A DNA stretch of 5,430 nucleotides from Gammaproteobacteria bacterium (GTDB lineage: Bacteria > Pseudomonadota > Gammaproteobacteria > Comchoanobacterales > Comchoanobacteraceae). The stretch is from the NCBI GenBank assembly GCA_029243665.1, contig JAQWRO010000021.1, positions 1 to 5,430 of the forward strand, read 5' to 3'. Shown here piece after piece: positions 2,798 to 5,430 of the stretch. The notes beneath the pieces were generated by a model that had not been told where the DNA came from, did no database searches, and saw only the letters and a list, made by a program, of their open reading frames with translations. Position numbers and translations under genes: made by a program. The first letter of the stretch is position 1; each line of letters starts with the position of its first letter.

Positions 2798-5430
2798 ATG
2801 ATCCGAATCCGTGGCGCTAAGACCCATAATTTAAAAAACATTAGTTTAGACATCCCCAGAAATGAATTAGTCGTCATCACTGGGCTTTCAGGCTCAGGTA
2901 AATCTTCATTGGCATTTGATACACTTTATGCAGAAGGTCAAAGACGTTACGTCGAATCTCTGTCAGCGTATGCCAGACAATTTTTATCGATGATGGAAAA
3001 ACCTGACGTTGAAATGATTGAAGGGCTATCACCTGCCATTGCCATAGAACAAAAAGTAACGTCACATAACCCACGTTCAACCGTAGGCACCATCACAGAA
3101 ATTTACGACTATTTAAGGCTATTGTATGCGCGCGTAGGTGTTGCGTATTGTCCTGAACACCAAACACCGTTAGCAGCTCAAACAATCAGCCAAATCGTTG
3201 ACAACATCTTAAGCTTGCCTGCCAATAGCAAAATACATATCTTAGCTCCAGTGGTCAGAGACCGTAAAGGAGAACACCAAAAACTCATGGCTCAATGGCA
3301 GCGAAGTGGCTTTGTACGTGCCAGAATTAATGGTGACATGCATATGCTTGCTGATCCCATTGAATTAGATCCTAAAAAAAATCACAAGATTGAGTTAATC
3401 ATTGATCGGCTTGCTGTCAAACCTGAGCATCAACAACGACTGGCTCAATCCGTTGAAACTGCAACCCAATATAGCCATGGCTTAGTCATGGTCCAAACAG
3501 AAGAGAAAGACCTACTTTACTCAACAGAACATGCCTGTTTCAAATGTGGCTTTAGCATTGATAAACTCGAACCAAAGATATTTTCATTCAATAGCCCCTT
3601 TGGCGCCTGCAGTAGCTGTGATGGCCTTGGAATGGAAAATCATTTTGATGAAGCGCGTTTGATTGTTGATCCAATGATGTCTCTATCCGAAGGTGTGATT
3701 TTTGGGTGGGACAAACGTTACTATCAACAACTTTTAAGTTCTTTGGCTGAAGCAGAAGGCTTTCTCATGTCTACCCCTTGGAAGCACCTATCTGAAGCTC
3801 ATCAGCAGATGGTTCTCCATGGGACAAAGAAAAAAATCCCTATTACCTACACAGGCATCAAAGGGAGAACCATACACAGAAGCAGACCTTTCGAAGGAGT
3901 TGTTCCCACTTTGATGCGCAGATACCAAGAAACTGACTCTCAAGACATGCGTCTTAACTTAAGTCGCATGATGAGTGAGCGTCCCTGCTCTAGTTGCAAT
4001 GGCAGCCGTCTCAATGAAGTGGCGCGCAATGTCAAAGTTGATCAGTGGCACATCCAAAACATGGTTGAATCTAATATCGATGATTTATATCAACTTTTAG
4101 AACACATTAAACTTTCTGATCAAAACCAACAAATTGCAGCCCCAATTCTAAATGAAATCAAAGCCAGAGTCAGCTTCCTACAAGCTGTTGGCCTTAATTA
4201 CCTTAACTTATCCAGAAAAGCTGAAACACTTTCTGGTGGTGAAGCACAACGGATTAGACTTGCAAGCCAGATCGGATCGGGCTTAGTTGGCGTAATGTAT
4301 GTCCTTGATGAACCATCCATCGGTCTCCATCAAAGAGATAATACACGTCTATTACAAACCTTAGTTAGACTAAGAGACCTAGGTAATACTGTTTTAGTTG
4401 TCGAACACGATGAAGAAGCCATTCAAGCAGCAGACCACGTCATTGACATTGGTCCAGGCGCAGGCATTCATGGTGGAGATGTATTGTATGCCGGTCCACC
4501 TAATCAAATTGGAGATTGTGAAGCATCACTCACAGGTCAATATATTACTGGCAAAAAAACAGTTACAGGCCCAAAAGAGCGTCGCCAACCCAAAAAAGAC
4601 CGTTGGTTAAAGCTTTTCAAAGCAACCGCTAACAACCTACAAGCGGTAGATACTGAAATTCCATTGGGTCTTATGACCTGCGTGACTGGTGTTTCCGGAT
4701 CAGGTAAATCTAGTCTCATCAATGGGACGCTTTATCCTTTATGTGCACAAAAACTTAACAAGGCTTACACAGCTAAACCCGGTGCTTATGAAGGCATTGA
4801 AGGGCTAGAATATTTAGATAAAGTGGTCCGGATTGACCAAAGCCCGATTGGTAGAACACCACGCTCTAACCCAGCAACGTACACAGGCATCCTTAGCCCC
4901 ATTCGTGATTTATTTGCGGCTTGTACGGAAGCCAGAAGTCGTGGCTATAAACCAGGACGCTTTAGCTTTAATGTCAAAGGTGGTCGCTGTGAGGCATGTG
5001 AAGGAGATGGGTTGATTCGTGTTGCCATGCACTTTCTACCAGATGTGTATGTCACCTGTGACCAATGTGAAGGCAAACGCTACAACCGTGACACATTAGA
5101 AATTCTATATAAAGAAAAACACATTGCCGATGTATTAGATATGACAGCAGAAATAGCCCTAGACTTTTTTAGTGCCATACCAATCATCCAAAAAAAATGC
5201 CAACTTCTTTGTGATGTTGGTCTAGGCTATATTCGACTCGGACAAAGTGCCACAACCTTATCAGGTGGTGAGGCACAAAGGGTTAAATTAGCTAAAGAGC
5301 TTTCTAAACGTTCAACAGGCCAAACCATCTACATACTTGATGAGCCAACAACTGGATTGCATTTTCATGATGTCCAACACTTATTGGATATTCTCCATCG
5401 TCTCACTGACCAAGGCAACACCATTGTTGT
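2798..5430 (+). CDS. uvrA: Excinuclease ABC subunit A (UvrA), 3' end beyond the window
   Basis: UvrA is the damage-recognition ATPase of nucleotide excision repair; it loads UvrB onto lesions in the cytoplasm. The frame is open for 877 codons and is cut by the window edge. By comparison with the roughly 940-residue E. coli protein about 55-65 residues are missing. All landmarks are present: first Walker A GLSGSGKSS (29-37), zinc motif C247-X2-C250-X20-C271-X2-C274, signature LSGGEAQR (478-485), Walker B VLDEP (502-506), second Walker A GVSGSGKSS (631-639), second zinc motif C731-X2-C734-X19-C754-X2-C757, signature (821-828) and Walker B ILDEP (846-850). The start gives the usual N-terminus (IRGAKTHNLKNI). 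The residue after LIN in the second ATPase site is Gly where Asp is usual (LINGTL against LINDTL), a minor oddity. Base composition is richer in G+C than the accessory genes to the left. It is divergent from P3 and likely monocistronic at its start. Confidence 0.98.
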   Translation, partial: MIRIRGAKTHNLKNISLDIPRNELVVITGLSGSGKSSLAFDTLYAEGQRRYVESLSAYARQFLSMMEKPDVEMIEGLSPAIAIEQKVTSHNPRSTVGTITEIYDYLRLLYARVGVAYCPEHQTPLAAQTISQIVDNILSLPANSKIHILAPVVRDRKGEHQKLMAQWQRSGFVRARINGDMHMLADPIELDPKKNHKIELIIDRLAVKPEHQQRLAQSVETATQYSHGLVMVQTEEKDLLYSTEHACFKCGFSIDKLEPKIFSFNSPFGACSSCDGLGMENHFDEARLIVDPMMSLSEGVIFGWDKRYYQQLLSSLAEAEGFLMSTPWKHLSEAHQQMVLHGTKKKIPITYTGIKGRTIHRSRPFEGVVPTLMRRYQETDSQDMRLNLSRMMSERPCSSCNGSRLNEVARNVKVDQWHIQNMVESNIDDLYQLLEHIKLSDQNQQIAAPILNEIKARVSFLQAVGLNYLNLSRKAETLSGGEAQRIRLASQIGSGLVGVMYVLDEPSIGLHQRDNTRLLQTLVRLRDLGNTVLVVEHDEEAIQAADHVIDIGPGAGIHGGDVLYAGPPNQIGDCEASLTGQYITGKKTVTGPKERRQPKKDRWLKLFKATANNLQAVDTEIPLGLMTCVTGVSGSGKSSLINGTLYPLCAQKLNKAYTAKPGAYEGIEGLEYLDKVVRIDQSPIGRTPRSNPATYTGILSPIRDLFAACTEARSRGYKPGRFSFNVKGGRCEACEGDGLIRVAMHFLPDVYVTCDQCEGKRYNRDTLEILYKEKHIADVLDMTAEIALDFFSAIPIIQKKCQLLCDVGLGYIRLGQSATTLSGGEAQRVKLAKELSKRSTGQTIYILDEPTTGLHFHDVQHLLDILHRLTDQGNTIV

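Noticed and set aside
2877..5015. Several 60-70 codon frames on both strands inside uvrA
   Set aside because: All overlap an intact, highly conserved uvrA frame that continues through them without shift.

Overview
The window looks like a low-GC gammaproteobacterial chromosome. The right half is a well-conserved uvrA whose protein closely resembles enterobacterial UvrA. The left half is a visibly more AT-rich accessory segment of about 2.7 kb, read entirely from the minus strand. An intracellular or host-associated lifestyle is an inference from the orphan proteins; no secretion or host-adaptation gene is present to confirm it.

Layout, left to right. Positions 1-77 hold an inverted-repeat arm and a hairpin terminator. 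At 95-214 (-) lies a 39-residue secreted peptide gene (P1) with a strong ribosome binding site and a perfect TATAAT box. At 350-1120 and 1117-2007 (-) are two orphan proteins overlapping by 4 bases (ATGA), so a two-gene operon. The downstream protein has a proline/glutamate tandem repeat, an aromatic patch and, near its end, an SxLK...KVSF pair resembling eukaryotic protein phosphatase 1 docking motifs. At 2137-2172 is a 16-bp hairpin terminator. At 2259-2387 (-) is a second secreted peptide (P2, 42 residues), with an overlapping out-of-frame continuation at 2204-2284. At 2485-2640 (-) is a third peptide frame (P3), interrupted by one in-frame stop exactly at the signal/mature junction. A divergent promoter region follows, then uvrA (2798 to beyond the window end, +).

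The left half is built from two repeated control modules. Module B (156-255 and 2329-2428, 3 mismatches in 100) carries the promoter, ribosome binding site and signal peptide of P1 and P2. Module A (2033-2135 and 2661-2763, 6 mismatches in 103) carries the promoter region of the two-gene operon and of P3; its second copy also supplies the candidate -35 of uvrA. The order is B-A-B-A, as if a [B-peptide / A-gene] unit was duplicated and the payload under one module A was exchanged.

The most interesting candidate system is the peptide family. P1 and P2 share near-identical promoters and signal peptides but have diverged short mature parts, each with two cysteines (C-X6-C in P1 and P2; C-X9-C in P3, which shares only the general plan). 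Indel-prone C tracts lie at or just after the P1 and P2 stops. This suggests a small, fast-changing family of exported Cys-loop peptides next to a possible effector operon. Function is unknown.
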